Source of the DNA: Alicyclobacillus fastidiosus
GTDB lineage: Bacteria; Bacillota; Bacilli; Alicyclobacillales; Alicyclobacillaceae
Direction of reading: 5' to 3'
Length of the DNA stretch: 64,000 nucleotides
Assembly (NCBI RefSeq): GCF_026651875.1
Contig: NZ_CP104067.1
Span: forward strand, 1,302,001 to 1,366,000
Each line of letters starts with the position of its first letter. Position 1 is the stretch's first letter. Under the pieces are notes generated by a model. That model saw nothing but the letters and a program-made list of their open reading frames with translations. It was not told where the DNA came from and did no database searches. The position numbers and the translations under genes are program-made. Of this stretch, positions 45,180-54,225 are shown one piece after another.

Positions 45180-45521
45180 AAACCCGGATATCCGTAGATT
45201 GGTCTCCTAGGGAACTTCGTAGTCTCTAGGAAACCCCATTCAACTAGATAAAAGGCTGAATTTTCTTAGGTTTAAAACGCCATTGAAATGCGTCACCACG
45301 ATTGACTAAATGGAGGGATTACGCATGAAAGCCGTCATCATGGCCGGGGGAAAGGGTACACGCTTACGTCCGTTAACTTGGCATTTGCCGAAACCTATGG
45401 TTCCGCTTTTAGATCGGACGTGTATGGAATACATCATTGATTGGTATTAAGTCAATAGAATGGACACCCCAAAACAGAGAAATTATAAGTTTTAATATTC
45501 TGATATGATGCCTGTTATCGT

Positions 45522-46427
45522 TCAGCTTGCTGCAGCTCTTATAGCGTGGAAATATCTTCTTTCGAATTCAACCGGTGTTAGAAAACCGATTGATGAGTGA
45601 ACTCGTTCCCGGTTATACCAGACCTCGATGTATTCGAAGATCCGCCGGATTGCCTGTTCCCTCGTTTTGAACTTTTCCAGATAGACGAGCTCTCGCTTGA
45701 TAATGCTGTGAAACGACTCGATGCACGCATTATCAAAACAGTTACCTTTGCGACTCATGCTACCGACCATCTTGTATTCTCGCAGCTTGTCCTGATAGTC
45801 ATGAGAGGCATATTGGCTCCCACGATCCGAATGATGCAGCACGGTTTCTGTTGGGTCTTGGCGTTCGTATGCCTGCTCCAGTGCCCTGATGCACAGCTCT
45901 TTCGTCATCCGTGCTCCCGCACGCCAGCCCACAATCTTACGGCTATAAAGGTCCATTAGGCTAGCCAGGTAGACCCATCCTTCGTCCGTTGGGATGTAGG
46001 TGATGTCTGCCATGTACACCTGGTTGGGTCGCTCTGCTACAAACGTTTGATTCAGTACATTCTCCTGTACCGGATAATCGTGGTTCGAATACGTGGTCGC
46101 CTTGTACTTGCGAACGGTACGGCTCCTCAGTTGATTCTCTCGCATGATTTTGGCCACGGTCTTCTGCGCCACACGCTCGCCTTCCTGGCGCAGGATCTGC
46201 GTGATTTTAGGACTGCCATAAAGACGACGGGATTTCACGAATATCTGATGAATCCGCTTCGTTATTCGCTTCCGACGTTTGGCTCGCTTACTCTCAGGTC
46301 GTTCACGCCAGGCATAATACCCGCTCCGAGATACACCCAACACTTTGCACATCTTCTCAACCGAAAATTTGGAGCGGTGTCTGTGGATGAATTTATACCT
46401 TACTTCCGGTCGTTGGTGAAGATGCAC
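45522..46427 (-). CDS. IS3 transposase OrfB (integrase domain)
   Basis: 301-residue catalytic part: D in VYMADITYIPTDEGW, D in VLHHSDRGSQYASHDY, E in FDNACIESFHSIIKRE (DDE with the usual 35-residue spacing). An HTH_21-type region (SRRLYGSPKITQILRQEG) precedes it. Normally made as an OrfAB fusion by a -1 frameshift; an A6G slippery heptamer lies at 46432-46438 near the end of OrfA. Intact. Confidence 0.93.
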   Translation of the reverse strand: MHLHQRPEVRYKFIHRHRSKFSVEKMCKVLGVSRSGYYAWRERPESKRAKRRKRITKRIHQIFVKSRRLYGSPKITQILRQEGERVAQKTVAKIMRENQLRSRTVRKYKATTYSNHDYPVQENVLNQTFVAERPNQVYMADITYIPTDEGWVYLASLMDLYSRKIVGWRAGARMTKELCIRALEQAYERQDPTETVLHHSDRGSQYASHDYQDKLREYKMVGSMSRKGNCFDNACIESFHSIIKRELVYLEKFKTREQAIRRIFEYIEVWYNRERVHSSIGFLTPVEFERRYFHAIRAAAS

Positions 46428-46686
46428 ATAGCTTTTTTAGGATTGCATTCTCCTCTCGAAGATCGCGTAGCTCTCGCTCTAAGTCACGAATTGTCTGAGC
46501 TTCTGACCTGAGGTTCCCACTCCCAACAAACGGGGCGGACGGATCCTCCTTATATTTCGACATCCAGCCATACAACGTCTTTTGTGATACGCCTAGCTCC
46601 CGAGCTACTTGGCTCGTCGTTTTCCCACTCTCCAAAGCCAATTGCACTGCATGAAGTTTGAATTCCTTGTCGTACTTCTGTGTCAT
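46393..46686 (-). CDS. IS3 transposase OrfA (helix-turn-helix)
   Basis: 97-residue DNA-binding subunit: [20 protein letters not shown], then a helix-turn-helix [20 protein letters not shown], then a leucine-rich dimerisation helix ([19 protein letters not shown]). ATG 46686 follows GAGGTG. It overlaps OrfB by 35 bases in the -1 frame, with the A6G slip site at 46432-46438. Confidence 0.92.
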   Translation of the reverse strand: MTQKYDKEFKLHAVQLALESGKTTSQVARELGVSQKTLYGWMSKYKEDPSAPFVGSGNLRSEAQTIRDLERELRDLREENAILKKLCASSPTTGSKV

Positions 46687-48947
46687 GTGGCTCACCTCGA
46701 ATCGCCTTATTCTTACATTCCCGATTCGTTGTGTCCACTATTACAACCTAGCACCAGATTTACTTAAACGTCATGGAATTTTCGAGATTGCGGTAACGGT
46801 TCAGTACTTGCCGCAGGTAATTAAGAACCATTTCGGTGATGGGTCAGAATACGGTGTTCGCCTGCACTACTTTGAGGAAGACGTTCCCCTGGGGACTGCT
46901 GGTAGTGTAAAGAATGCGGAAGCGTTTCTTGACGGTACTTTCGTGGTGATCAGCGGGGACGCACTAACGGATTTTAATTTGCAGCAAGCCATTGAGTTTC
47001 ATCGAGCCAAACAGGCTATCGGTACTTTGGTCATGACACGGGTTGAAGTACCAGTTGAATACGGTGTGGTCATGACGGACTTAGAAGGAAGAATTACACG
47101 TTTTCTTGAGAAACCCAGTTGGAGTGAGGTTTTCAGTGACACAGTTAATACGGGAATTTACGTCTTTGAACCGGAAGTGCTTAGTTTCTTCCAATCGGGT
47201 GAGGTGTTTGACTTTAGCAAAGACCTCTTTCCGTTGTTGATGAAAAACAATCATCCGCTTTATGGATACGTGGCCGAAGGGTACTGGTCGGACATTGGGA
47301 ACCTAGTTCAGTATCGGCAGTCACAGTTTGACATGCTTGATGGACTGGTAAACGTCAACATTAAAGGCGAGCGGGTACGTCCTGGCGTATGGGTTGGAGA
47401 GAATGCTGAAGTACATCCCCTAGCGTCTATCGAAGGTCCAGCTTTCATTGGTGAGGGCACCATCATATCTGAACACGCTAAGCTGAAACCTTACTCCGTT
47501 ACCGGACGTTTTAATCGCATTCATTTCGGAGCACAGATTGAGAAATCTGTTCTTTGGAATCGCAATTCGATAGGTTCTACCGCAACACTTGAGGGAGCAA
47601 CAGTATGTAATGGCGTAAAGCTCGGTGTGGCTGCTCGGTTGCAGGAGAATGCCGTTATTGGTGACAACAGCCGAATTGGGGACAAGACAGACATCCATAC
47701 CAATGTGAAAGTTTGGCCGGATAGGTACATTGAATCAGAGACGATTGTCCGTTCTTCTCTAATCTGGGGCAAGACCTCTGCACCCACCTTACTTCAAAAT
47801 GGTCGACGCAGTGGTGACTCGAACGTCGATGTAAACCCGGAGTTTACTACCACGCTGATTTCGGCTTATGCGTCTTGTCTGCCTAGAGGTGCCATGGTCA
47901 CACTCAGTTGTGACGATGAACCTTATAGTAATGTAATGAAGTATTCCGTTTTATCCGCTCTTCTCGCTGCAGGTGTCCATGTGCAAGACTTGGGAAGTAC
48001 ACTGAAACCGCTGGCTAGCTTCGGGTGTCGGCTCTCAAGTGCAGAGGGAGGGGTTCATATCTTCGGACTTCGTGGAGGTAGCGGGACACGTACAGTAATC
48101 TGTTTCCTAGACCGACAAGGGCGGCCGATTTCGAAATCATTTGAAAGAAACATAGAGAGTGCATTTGCGCAGGAAGATTATGCTCGTCCTGGTGCCACTA
48201 AATTGGGACGATTGCAACAGATGCAACACCTTGCCCGTTCATACTTCAGTACAATACTTAACCATGTGGACAGAAAGGCGCTGCTTGAACGCAAGTTAAA
48301 AGTCGTGTACGGCTGTGATAGTGATATCGGTGTCCCCATAATTACGAGATTGCTCCAACAACTTGGGTGTGTGGGAGTAATGACGATGGAGCAAGAGGAT
48401 GCTCTAGGACATATGGTGTCAGCAGTTAAGGCTGACGTTGGTGTATATGTTCGGGAGAACGGGACATCGTTCCACATAGTTACCAGCGAAGGGCAGAGTT
48501 TACTTGGCGCACTGCGCAAAACTATCAACTCTTTCGAGGAAACTGCTTTTTTACACGCTGTCAACACAAATGTCTCGAAGAATTTGGCGACACTCGCTGA
48601 CCGTTCTACTCATTCCCAAAGGGATCACGGGTTGAAGGCAGATATGGAAGTTCCAATTTATTCGGATCGCGATGCGCTTTATTCACTGGCACTCCTTTTA
48701 GATTATCTGGCCAAACACGATATGAGTTTGCAGGAATTTGTTCATCAAACATGTCATATGGCCGAGTCAGACTTCGCTGAGCATTCGGCGCTTGCAGGCT
48801 TTGCATGACATGACTCAACTCTCGCAAACAGAACAATGTATCAACGTTTTCGTCCGTACCATGTTCCACATGATTGCGAACGGCTGCTGTCTGGATGCAC
48901 CAAGGTTCCCTGTTCGTAAAAAGGCGTTCAGCGGAATGACCTATTTG

Positions 48948-49033
48948 CGCACGTTTGAGTAGCGTGTGAGGAAACTCCTACAGGTTCAAGTCCCGTCCTC
49001 GACACCATAGTATAAAAGGGATTTCGCGGTTTC
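48948..49033 (+). repeat. tRNA-Leu 3'-end direct repeat, copy 2 (attachment-site-like)
   Basis: Second copy of the 86-bp repeat at 33899, 81 of 86 positions equal. One T-stem position is no longer paired (ACAGG against CCCGT), and the 5' half of the tRNA is absent here too, so it is not a working tRNA. It bounds the right side of the alpha-glucan module. Confidence 0.85.
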
Positions 49034-49052
49034 GACTGCGAAGTCCCTTTTT
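49014..49052 (+). terminator. Terminator of the ancestral tRNA gene
   Basis: AAAAGGGATTTCGC / GCGAAGTCCCTTTT stem (one mismatch) right after the CCA end of the tRNA fragment. Copy 1 at 33.9 kb keeps only the left arm. Confidence 0.75.
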
Positions 49053-49095
49053 GCATGTCTTAGCCGATTTTCCGTTGTTTTGTGACTTAATCTTC

Positions 49096-49115
49096 TTAAC
49101 TGAGCGTTTTGCAGA
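49096..49115 (+). repeat. Solo IS1182-type terminal repeat
   Basis: TTAACTGAGCGTTTTGCAGA matches the end of the IS1182 element at 18661 in 19 of 20 bases. No partner end or transposase nearby; it lies 62 bases right of the tRNA fragment. Confidence 0.6.
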
Positions 49116-49120
49116 TATAT

Positions 49121-49155
49121 AGGGGGTGTCACCTTTTGGGACACCTCCTTTTACC
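49121..49155. terminator. Terminator-like hairpin
   Basis: GGGGGTGTC / GACACCTCC arms around ACCTTTTGG with a CTTTT tail. It could end transcription coming from the left. Confidence 0.5.
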
Positions 49156-49386
49156 TATATATTTTTTGATTACAACGCTAGTTAGGACGAAATCCTAGCG
49201 CCAACAAGCTTACAAATAAACAGGTTATAGTTATTAACGGTACCTGTTTATTTATGGATACCAAGAGAGTGTACATAAGTACACGAGTTAATTCAAAAAA
49301 GTTAGTGTCGATGATGGGGAATGCAGAACGGTTATTACGCTCAACACGAATTAGGTTTGTCTCTTATGCAGTTAGACTTGGGGTAG
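49156..49386. other. Intergenic region, no gene seen
   Basis: AT-rich, without supported frames; contains a weak inverted pair around AACAGGTTATAG...TACCTGTTTATT (49215-49255). Confidence 0.4.
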
Positions 49387-50307
49387 TTATGACCTTACGC
49401 TATCCACGGTATGGTTAAAAAAGCGAGGGAACTCCTCTGCTAATCCGTATGGGTCATCACGGAGAAACATCGACAGGCGTTCCTTCTGCACATCGTCTAA
49501 GTGTTGGGCATGAAGTAGAATTTTTTCTTCAGAAGTTTTGAGCAACTGTCGCGTCCACTCTCGCGGAGACTCTAGGTACAATTGAACATCATCGAGTGCG
49601 AATCGATTAATTAGTCCTATTTCGTAAGCGAAATGGAATGCATCCGCGTCCATAGTCAATGGACTCACCACGGATACATTGTTTTCCTTGAGTAAGTTCA
49701 ACCCTTCGGTACCCCGAATCACCACGGTATACGTTTCTCGGGACAGCATGTCCATGCGTGCCAAGGCGGGCAGCCAGTACCGCTTGTAGCTTGATCCTGT
49801 ATTTACAATGTCGGAGACGTGAATCACGTTTGTCCCGGGATTCATCGACGGACTCGTTCCTTCGCTGTTTATTGTGCAGGTACTGCCGTCCTTGAATAGA
49901 AATACGTGTGGCACGCCTAATTGACGCGCTATAGGAATCGAAAAAAACCAGTCCCGTCGCTCACCGCCCGAGATAGCATTCGGCTTCTTACCTGTACTCG
50001 TGTAAAAATTAGTGAGAAGATGCATTGCTTTGGCATACTCCGCTTCAGAATCAAGAAGACGTACAATCAATTTCGTGATGGCCGTCGACATGTCATGCCT
50101 CGATTGGTCGGATGCCAAGATATCGTTGATCTCATCGAGCTTGACTGAGACACTCTCCCCTGCGATTTTCTCAACATTGATGTAAAATGCGCCCGGTTTT
50201 CCGGAGGTGTACCAGAAGGGAAGTTCGCTCTCTTTGTGACGTACACGAATAGCGTTGGAATAAATCAATCTACTCAAAAGTTGGCTTTTTATGCTACGAT
50301 TGTCCAT
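49387..50307 (-). CDS. Phosphoribosyltransferase-like protein (orotate PRTase-related)
   Basis: 306 residues with the look of a type I phosphoribosyltransferase fold: LPFWYTSGKPGAFYINVEKI, AISGGERRDWFFSIPIARQL, GVPHVFLFKDGS and the PRPP-loop region VIHVSDIVNTGSSYK. The two acidic residues normal at that loop (as in VDDVITTGGS) are reduced to one (SDIVNTGSS), so catalysis is uncertain and a ligand-sensing role is possible. The last 70 residues are an extra helical part. ATG 50307 follows GGAGAGGG. Divergent from the PucR gene, beside a set of genes for orotate/dihydroorotate, which fits an orotate-binding protein. Confidence 0.7.
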   Translation of the reverse strand: MDNRSIKSQLLSRLIYSNAIRVRHKESELPFWYTSGKPGAFYINVEKIAGESVSVKLDEINDILASDQSRHDMSTAITKLIVRLLDSEAEYAKAMHLLTNFYTSTGKKPNAISGGERRDWFFSIPIARQLGVPHVFLFKDGSTCTINSEGTSPSMNPGTNVIHVSDIVNTGSSYKRYWLPALARMDMLSRETYTVVIRGTEGLNLLKENNVSVVSPLTMDADAFHFAYEIGLINRFALDDVQLYLESPREWTRQLLKTSEEKILLHAQHLDDVQKERLSMFLRDDPYGLAEEFPRFFNHTVDSVRS

Positions 50308-50512
50308 TAAGATGGTCCCTCTCCATTGGTAAAATCTTTTGCACCGAAATCGCATGAAAGCGTAGTGCCTATATGGTCCTAATCACACGCTTAATAGCTA
50401 ATTATATGAAGTTTCCATCTATTTGGCAATGTCTGATCTGATGCATATAAAGCTGATAAGGTTGGTTAAATAGACCTTTTTTGACGGTAACGGTGCGGAA
50501 AGGAGGAGCTTG

Positions 50513-52153
50513 ATGGGAGTCACGGTTCAAGAAGCCATGCAAGTCGGTGGGCTCAGTCGCTGTTCGATAGTGGCGGGTGCGAATGGAATCCAAACGGAGA
50601 TTCAATATGTCACGGTGATGGAGGTGCCTGATGTTATCCCATGGCTGAAAGGTAGAGAGCTCATCATCACAAGTCTATACGCGATTCGTGATGATGAGCT
50701 CGCGATTGGAGAATTAGTTGACCAGCTCTCTCAGGCTGGTAGCGCTGGTTTAGCGATAAAGACGCAGTATTTCACAGATGGTATACCGCAGTCTATTCTT
50801 GATGCGGCTAATCGACTGGGGTTTCCAGTGATTGAGATTGATCCACAGGTATCCTATTTAGACATTATGACGCCTTTGATGAATTCTATTTTCGAAGAAC
50901 CGACTGCGCAGCCGGAGGCAGAGGTTGAGGAGTTTTTTAAGCTAATCACAGAGATGGCGATGGAAGGCCGGGATTCATCGATGATTTTGCCTTCCATTCA
51001 GGATTGGATGGGCAACGAGATCACGCTCGAGACATTGGTACTCCCAATGCCAGTTCCTACGGAGGCAAAACCATTGACGGCAAGTCAGCGGAAAGCACTG
51101 TTGGATTCGCGGAGGTCCCTTCCGATGAAACGGGTATTGCGGGGTCGGGAGACCACTTGCGTCGTGACTCCCATTATTCTCAATCATGAACTACAAGGTT
51201 TACTGACTTGTTGGGAAACGCAACGGCCTTTCCGGCCTTCGGACGTCATGGTGTTGGAGCGAGTTGTGCCTCTGTTTGCACTGGAGATATTGAAAATTAA
51301 AACTAGGTTAGACGTGGAGCAGAAGTATCGGGACGATTTCATGTTGGACATCTTGCTGGGGCACCACTATCCGGATGCGCAGATACGTGAGAAGGAGGCG
51401 CTTTACAGGTGGGATTTGTCACAACAGTTTTTGGTCTTCGTTGTCGATATTGACCATTTCAAGAACATAGTAAAGCGACGACACTATGAAGAGGTGGCAG
51501 TCCAAGGTTTCAAACAGTCCGTGGGGCGGATCATTGATCGAATTGCTCAAGATATCCACCAGGGGTGTATTTTCACTTCACGTAGTGACACTTTTATTGT
51601 ACTCCATCCGTATTCGAACGAGCGGGATAGTGACACTTTGGATTCTAAAGCGCGGCAAATTGGCGAGAAGTTTCGTACAGGTTTGTTGAATCAGGTACAT
51701 GATGTTACAGTCACGGTTGGAATTTCCCGCCCGTATACGGGGGTAGAGGGGATTGCACAAGGATATCGCGAGGCCCTACAGGCCATCACGCTTGGGAGAA
51801 CAGTATTTGGACGAAACACCTGTATCTTCTATGACGACTTAGGTGTCTACCGTTTTTTGAAAGAAGCCGGCAGTTCGATAGAGATGCAGAAATTTGTGGG
51901 AGACACTCTCGCAAAGGTATCCGAGTACGATCTTCATCATCAGTCCGATTTGATGAAGACTCTCGAATCCTACTTTGAACACAACTACAATCTAGGAGAG
52001 ACGGCCGATGCTATGTACATTCACGTGAATACTTTGAAATACAGGTTGAAGCGTGTTGAAGAGATTACGGGATGTTGTCTATCCGAAGCCGAGGGACAAT
52101 TACAACTACACCTTGGCCTGAAAATCTATAGGCTGCTGCAAGCCATGTCCTGA
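50513..52153 (+). CDS. PucR-family transcriptional regulator
   Basis: 546-residue regulator. An N-terminal PucR domain (VTVQEAMQVGGLSRCSIVAG, WLKGRELIITSLYAI), a middle GGDEF-like segment (QFLVFVVDIDHFKNIV) and a C-terminal PucR helix-turn-helix (YFEHNYNLGETADAMYIHVN, TLKYRLKRVEEITG). PucR controls purine or related nitrogen-source breakdown in Bacillus. ATG 50513 lies six bases after GGAGG. Placed between the phosphoribosyltransferase-like gene and the transporter/catabolic operon, it is the likely regulator of both. Confidence 0.9.
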   Translation: MGVTVQEAMQVGGLSRCSIVAGANGIQTEIQYVTVMEVPDVIPWLKGRELIITSLYAIRDDELAIGELVDQLSQAGSAGLAIKTQYFTDGIPQSILDAANRLGFPVIEIDPQVSYLDIMTPLMNSIFEEPTAQPEAEVEEFFKLITEMAMEGRDSSMILPSIQDWMGNEITLETLVLPMPVPTEAKPLTASQRKALLDSRRSLPMKRVLRGRETTCVVTPIILNHELQGLLTCWETQRPFRPSDVMVLERVVPLFALEILKIKTRLDVEQKYRDDFMLDILLGHHYPDAQIREKEALYRWDLSQQFLVFVVDIDHFKNIVKRRHYEEVAVQGFKQSVGRIIDRIAQDIHQGCIFTSRSDTFIVLHPYSNERDSDTLDSKARQIGEKFRTGLLNQVHDVTVTVGISRPYTGVEGIAQGYREALQAITLGRTVFGRNTCIFYDDLGVYRFLKEAGSSIEMQKFVGDTLAKVSEYDLHHQSDLMKTLESYFEHNYNLGETADAMYIHVNTLKYRLKRVEEITGCCLSEAEGQLQLHLGLKIYRLLQAMS

Positions 52154-52201
52154 TACTGAACACGCACTTCCGGTCTTCGATTCGCTGTGAATCCATCTAC
52201 A

Positions 52202-52239
52202 GTCAGTGGTGATGTAACCCATCGCTGCTGACGTTTTTT
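52202..52239 (+). terminator. Rho-independent terminator
   Basis: 12-bp stem GTCAGTGGTGAT / ATCGCTGCTGAC (three G-U pairs) followed by GTTTTTTG, about 50 bases past the PucR stop codon. Confidence 0.85.
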
Positions 52240-52586
52240 GTGTGTTTCGACAAATCATTCAGTGAAAACACGTCTAGTTCTACAAATGACGGCTCTTTCC
52301 TGTCATGTAAGAATTGGAGGTGAGATCAGAAACTTTATGAGGAGAGGTGTATATGTAATATGCAAGTTCAATGATAAAATCGCTAGTCATCGCGTCGAAG
52401 CTTGGTACGGAACGGGACACCTATTTTCTGTAAACACGCTCTCGTTTGGACATGAATTCGCCAGTCATTTCCCTGATTGTGTGATGAAAATTGACACAAA
52501 CTCAGCGAAGCAATAACATTATATGTTTATTTTCAACTAAATAACTGAAATTTTAGGTAAATAACCATTTTCGCTCAATTAAATTA
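52240..52586. other. Intergenic region with one doubtful small frame
   Basis: A 59-codon frame (ATG 52337 to 52516) could exist but has no well-spaced ribosome binding site and no recognisable sequence; I do not call it a gene. Confidence 0.35.
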
Positions 52587-52616
52587 TTGTACGTGTAATA
52601 AAAGCTGACATATAGT
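52587..52616 (+). promoter_or_regulatory. Candidate sigma-A promoter of the MFS gene
   Basis: TTGTAC (-35), 18-base spacer, TATAGT (-10), about 95 bases upstream of the carrier's start. Followed by an imperfect dyad ATAATAGCTATTA (52631-52643), a possible regulator site. Confidence 0.45.
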
Positions 52617-52709
52617 GTTGACTGCCATCTATAATAGCTATTACCATTCGGTTGGCAGATATGAAATTGGTCCCAAAAATCAAGTCTACGTAGTAAAGGA
52701 GGGGTACGG

Positions 52710-53963
52710 TTGTCAAACTCAATCTTGGAATCACCGCCTGATTTACCGGTGGGCAATGGAGTCGTGTTGACCCGTTACCATTGGAAAAGCTTGTTTGGGT
52801 CTATGACCGGCTACGCAATGGATGGACTGGACCTAATGGTTTTGTCTTATGTGATGTCATTTGTGATTAAGGATCTACACCTTACTTCTGCTCAAGCAGG
52901 AAGCATCTCTACGATAACACTGCTAGGGTCGGTCATTGGGGGATATGTCTTCGGCATCCTGGCTGACATCTACGGTCGAGTCAAAATATTTTCGTACAGT
53001 ATTCTTATATTTTCTGTTTTCACTGGTTTGACTGCATTTGTACACAACCTGTTTTGGTTTGACGTGATGCGCTTCGTGGCAGGTATTGGATTGGGTGGCG
53101 AATTCGGTATCGGGATGACACTCGTGACTGAGGTCTGGCCTAAGACGCATCGCTCACGAGCCACATCTGTGGTAGCCATTGGGTATCAGTTAGGGATGAT
53201 CATTGCATTAGTGTGTTCGATGATCTTCGTACCGAACTTCGGTTGGCAAAGCGCGTTCCTTATTGGGGCGTTGCCGGCGTTGTTTGCGTGGTGGAGCCGC
53301 CGTTCCCTGAAAGAGCCAGACATTTGGCTTGAGCGTCGCGCAAGCGGGTCATTAAAGGGGTCGTTCCCAATTGTGAAATTATTCGATTCTCCCAAACGGG
53401 CGGGCACGACAATCGGGCTTATTATCATGACGAGTGTGCAGAACTTTGGTTTTTACGGAATCATGACCTGGTTGCCAACGATGTTGGCTAAACAACTACA
53501 TTTTACATTTAACAAATCTCTCACCTGGACGCTAGTTACCATCTTAGGGATGATGGTTGGGATACTCCTTTTTGGGCAGATCTCAGACCGTTGGGGTCGT
53601 AAACCTTCCTATCTCATATTTCAATTTGGGGCGGCCATCATCATTTGGTTATTCTTCCACCAGACGAATCCGACCGTGCTGTTGGGCCTCGGCTTCCTGA
53701 TGGGTTTCCTCGTGGATGGGATGATGGGGGGATACGGTGCAAGTATGGCTGAACACTACCCAACCGAAGCACGATCTACGGCGGAGAACGTCATTTTCAA
53801 CACCGGACGTGCCATTGGTGGTTTTGGCCCCTACGTAATTGGCTATATTGCGTTGACTCATTCCCTTGGATATGCAATGGGACTACTGTCGGCCATCTAC
53901 ATCTTGGCTGCACTGGCGGTCATCTTCTTGCTCCCGGAGAGTAAGAATAAAGCGCTTGTCTAA
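52710..53963 (+). CDS. MFS transporter, aromatic/organic acid:H+ symporter-like
   Basis: 417-residue, 12-helix importer of the acid:H+ symporter group (AAHS/SHS). Signatures: GYAMDGLDLMVLSYVMSFVI in helix 1, GSVIGGYVFGILADIYGRVK (motif A), GIGLGGEFGIGMTLVTEVWP (motif for helix 4), RSRATSVVAIGYQLG, and DRWGRKPSYL. Start TTG 52710 with AAAGGAGGGG seven bases upstream. Ends at a strong terminator, so it is a separate transcript from the enzyme operon. Given the neighbours the cargo could be orotate, itself a planar carboxylic acid; this is inference. Confidence 0.88.
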   Translation: MSNSILESPPDLPVGNGVVLTRYHWKSLFGSMTGYAMDGLDLMVLSYVMSFVIKDLHLTSAQAGSISTITLLGSVIGGYVFGILADIYGRVKIFSYSILIFSVFTGLTAFVHNLFWFDVMRFVAGIGLGGEFGIGMTLVTEVWPKTHRSRATSVVAIGYQLGMIIALVCSMIFVPNFGWQSAFLIGALPALFAWWSRRSLKEPDIWLERRASGSLKGSFPIVKLFDSPKRAGTTIGLIIMTSVQNFGFYGIMTWLPTMLAKQLHFTFNKSLTWTLVTILGMMVGILLFGQISDRWGRKPSYLIFQFGAAIIIWLFFHQTNPTVLLGLGFLMGFLVDGMMGGYGASMAEHYPTEARSTAENVIFNTGRAIGGFGPYVIGYIALTHSLGYAMGLLSAIYILAALAVIFLLPESKNKALV

Positions 53964-53973
53964 GGCTTTACCG

Positions 53974-54009
53974 AAATCCAGCCCAACGGACCGCCGTTGG
54001 GCTGGATTT
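53974..54009 (+). terminator. Strong rho-independent terminator
   Basis: 16-bp perfect stem AAATCCAGCCCAACGG / CCGTTGGGCTGGATTT with loop ACCG, 11 bases after the MFS stop codon; symmetric, so it can act in both directions. Confidence 0.9.
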
Positions 54010-54225
54010 GCTTTCTGAGACGGTTTTGGCATTTATCTTCATTTCATTTGCGCTCATCCGTTCAACCATCGATTTGTGGATTTCTACAAATTCTCCTGTC
54101 GTTCTTTCGTCTGGCCTGACATATGGCGAAAACCTCCGCGTGCTTACACTGGAAGAATACTGATATGGTCTTATACGCCGACGTTTCTCGCCGGTGTCCG
54201 TAAGGCCGACGAGGAGAGTGAGGGA

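Larger units (their letters stand above)
45442..46756 (-). mobile_element. IS3-family (IS150-type) insertion sequence, complete
   Basis: 1315-bp element starting TGGTATTAAGTC and ending GGTTGTAATAGTGGACAC in inverse (terminal TG...CA), with imperfect inverted repeats and the 3-bp target repeat GAT (45439-45441 and 46757-46759). Two overlapping frames on the minus strand. Confidence 0.93.
45325..48808 (+). pseudogene. Nucleotidyltransferase / phosphomannomutase-like protein, interrupted by IS3
   Basis: Sugar nucleotidyltransferase of the GlmU/ManC type joined to a phosphomannomutase-like C-terminus. Part one (45325-45441) is [20 protein letters not shown] and [12 protein letters not shown]; part two (46760-48808) continues with [26 protein letters not shown], the end of the transferase fold with EGYWSDIGN, a left-handed beta-helix (hexapeptide repeats, about 250-370) and the mutase-like part with SCDDEPYS. 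Removing the IS3 and one GAT copy rejoins them in frame to 721 residues. ATG 45325 follows GGAGGG by seven bases. It would supply NDP-sugar for the glycosyltransferase upstream (inference). Broken after codon 39. Confidence 0.85.

Noticed and set aside
52337..52516. 59-codon frame after the PucR gene
   Set aside because: Ribosome binding site is 16 bases away and the sequence is not recognisable; too weak to call.
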